Shown in pieces: positions 12,673 through 13,328 of a stretch of 13,328 bases of DNA. This DNA comes from Candidatus Hermodarchaeota archaeon. GTDB lineage: Archaea > Asgardarchaeota > Hermodarchaeia > Hermodarchaeales > Hermodarchaeaceae. Each line of letters starts with the position of its first letter. Within the stretch, counting starts at the first letter, position 1. The DNA lies in NCBI GenBank assembly GCA_016839995.1, contig JAEOTD010000132.1, positions 1 through 13,328 of the forward strand, in the 5' to 3' direction. The notes beneath the pieces are model-generated. The model searched no databases. It was given only the letters and a program-made list of their open reading frames with translations, and was not told where the DNA came from. The position numbers and the translations under genes are program-made.

Positions 12673-13328
12673 ATGGTTGAACCTATCAGATGTCAGTTTG
12701 TCGACTTCGACGAAATTTACAAGATGTCAAAGGAATTGGCCTCCAAAGTTACCGAATCTGGTTATGAACCAGACCTTCTCTTGGCAATTGCCAGAAGTGG
12801 ATTTGTACCGGGGCGATTAATGTCCGACTTTCTGGGTAACGCTAATCTTTTTGCTCTGAAAGTCGAACATTGGCTAGACACCACAGCTGAACATCAAGAA
12901 GACGCCGTTATTCCGGTTCGTTCACCACTCCCAGTGAAAGATAAACGGGTACTAGTCATCGATGACATTGTAGATACTGGACGATCAGCAATTCAGACAA
13001 TCAAATACGTGAACGAGTTAGGAGCCAAGGAAACCAAGAGTGCAGTAATGCTCTATCTGACGGTGTCAGAGTATGAACCTGATTACTACGCGAAAAAAGA
13101 AAGTGAATGGATTTGGTTCATTTGGTTCTGGAACCGATTCGAAGACTTACGAAATCTAACCATCAAACTCTTCAACGCTGACAAGAAACAGACACTCAGT
13201 GTCAAAGACATCATTGCAGGACTAAAACAATACTTCACACTGGATGTGGATCCAAAGGAACTTGAACAGGTTCTCCACACCGCAGGTCGTGTTGGAAAAC
13301 TGCATGTCGACGACTTGGATAATATCCG
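12673..13328 (+). CDS. Phosphoribosyltransferase, gpt-like (partial, runs off the window)
   Basis: An open frame of 218 codons with no stop before the window end; the 3' part is missing. The PRPP-binding motif VLVIDDIVDTGRSA (93-106) is complete, with both acidic residues and the TGRS loop. LLLAIARSGFVPGRLMSDFLG (35-55) is the typical type I fold start that binds pyrophosphate. W148/W151/W153 in EWIWFIWFWNRFEDLR (145-160) mark the hood region seen in archaeal gpt-type enzymes that use guanine, xanthine or hypoxanthine. Downstream (177-218) is a helical extension, possibly winged-helix-like (KELEQVLHTAGRVGKLHV). A stop codon at 12658-12660 in frame fixes ATG 12673 as the first ATG. Likely purine salvage, which would fit use of adenine from MTA phosphorylase after interconversion. 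Substrate not proven. Confidence 0.85.
   Translation, partial: MVEPIRCQFVDFDEIYKMSKELASKVTESGYEPDLLLAIARSGFVPGRLMSDFLGNANLFALKVEHWLDTTAEHQEDAVIPVRSPLPVKDKRVLVIDDIVDTGRSAIQTIKYVNELGAKETKSAVMLYLTVSEYEPDYYAKKESEWIWFIWFWNRFEDLRNLTIKLFNADKKQTLSVKDIIAGLKQYFTLDVDPKELEQVLHTAGRVGKLHVDDLDNI

Overview
The window is archaeal chromosomal DNA of moderate GC content. Evidence for Archaea: a class I lysyl-tRNA synthetase, a 267-residue S-methyl-5'-thioadenosine phosphorylase of archaeal type with a C-terminal CxC, TATA-like boxes about 25 bp before expected transcript starts, T-rich ends, and ribosome-binding sites built on GGTGA. Several proteins (a membrane-tethered winged-helix regulator, a coiled-coil/poly-proline protein, a gpt-like phosphoribosyltransferase) would fit Asgard archaea or a related deep lineage, but no marker here fixes the phylum. 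Most genes look like ordinary chromosomal genes. I see no CRISPR array, rRNA, tRNA, insertion sequence or phage gene.

Layout, left to right. 1-413 is non-coding, with hairpins and a T-tract (possible small RNA). A small four-helix membrane protein (414-770) follows. Next come an HflX-family ribosome-associated GTPase (868-1995) and a class I lysyl-tRNA synthetase (2052-3707), co-directional and probably co-transcribed. About 590 bp of hairpin-rich non-coding DNA follows (3708-4296). It leads to a 90-residue orphan (4297-4569), which converges through a terminator-like hairpin block on a leftward coiled-coil/proline-rich protein (4704-5336). Upstream of the latter lies a leftward Nudix hydrolase (5429-5875), divergent from a rightward two-helix membrane protein with a zinc-ribbon-like tail (5955-6449). 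A leftward short alanyl-tRNA synthetase without the C-terminal dimerisation domain (6490-8271) resembles the short bacterial type known from candidate phyla radiation (CPR) bacteria.

The most interesting block is 8391-10074. A winged-helix regulator with two membrane helices (8767-9222, leftward) sits between a small membrane protein (8391-8708, leftward) and an ICMT/PEMT-like membrane methyltransferase (9400-10074, rightward). The promoters of both flanking genes carry the same 19-bp element, TTCTAAACTGTAGTNTAAT, oriented toward the gene it would control and overlapping the TATA region. Its core is a 14-bp dyad, TANACTNNAGTNTA. This looks like a self-contained local regulon for membrane lipid or protein modification.

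The right end carries a lipocalin/DUF1579-like barrel protein (10155-10625), MTA phosphorylase (10729-11532), a terpenoid-cyclase-like alpha-toroid protein (11608-12606) and a gpt-like phosphoribosyltransferase that runs off the window (12673-13328). MTA phosphorylase and the phosphoribosyltransferase are both purine-salvage-type activities. On the + strand, G exceeds C up to about 2.2 kb and C generally exceeds G beyond about 2.6 kb whichever strand is coding, so a skew change falls inside lysS.
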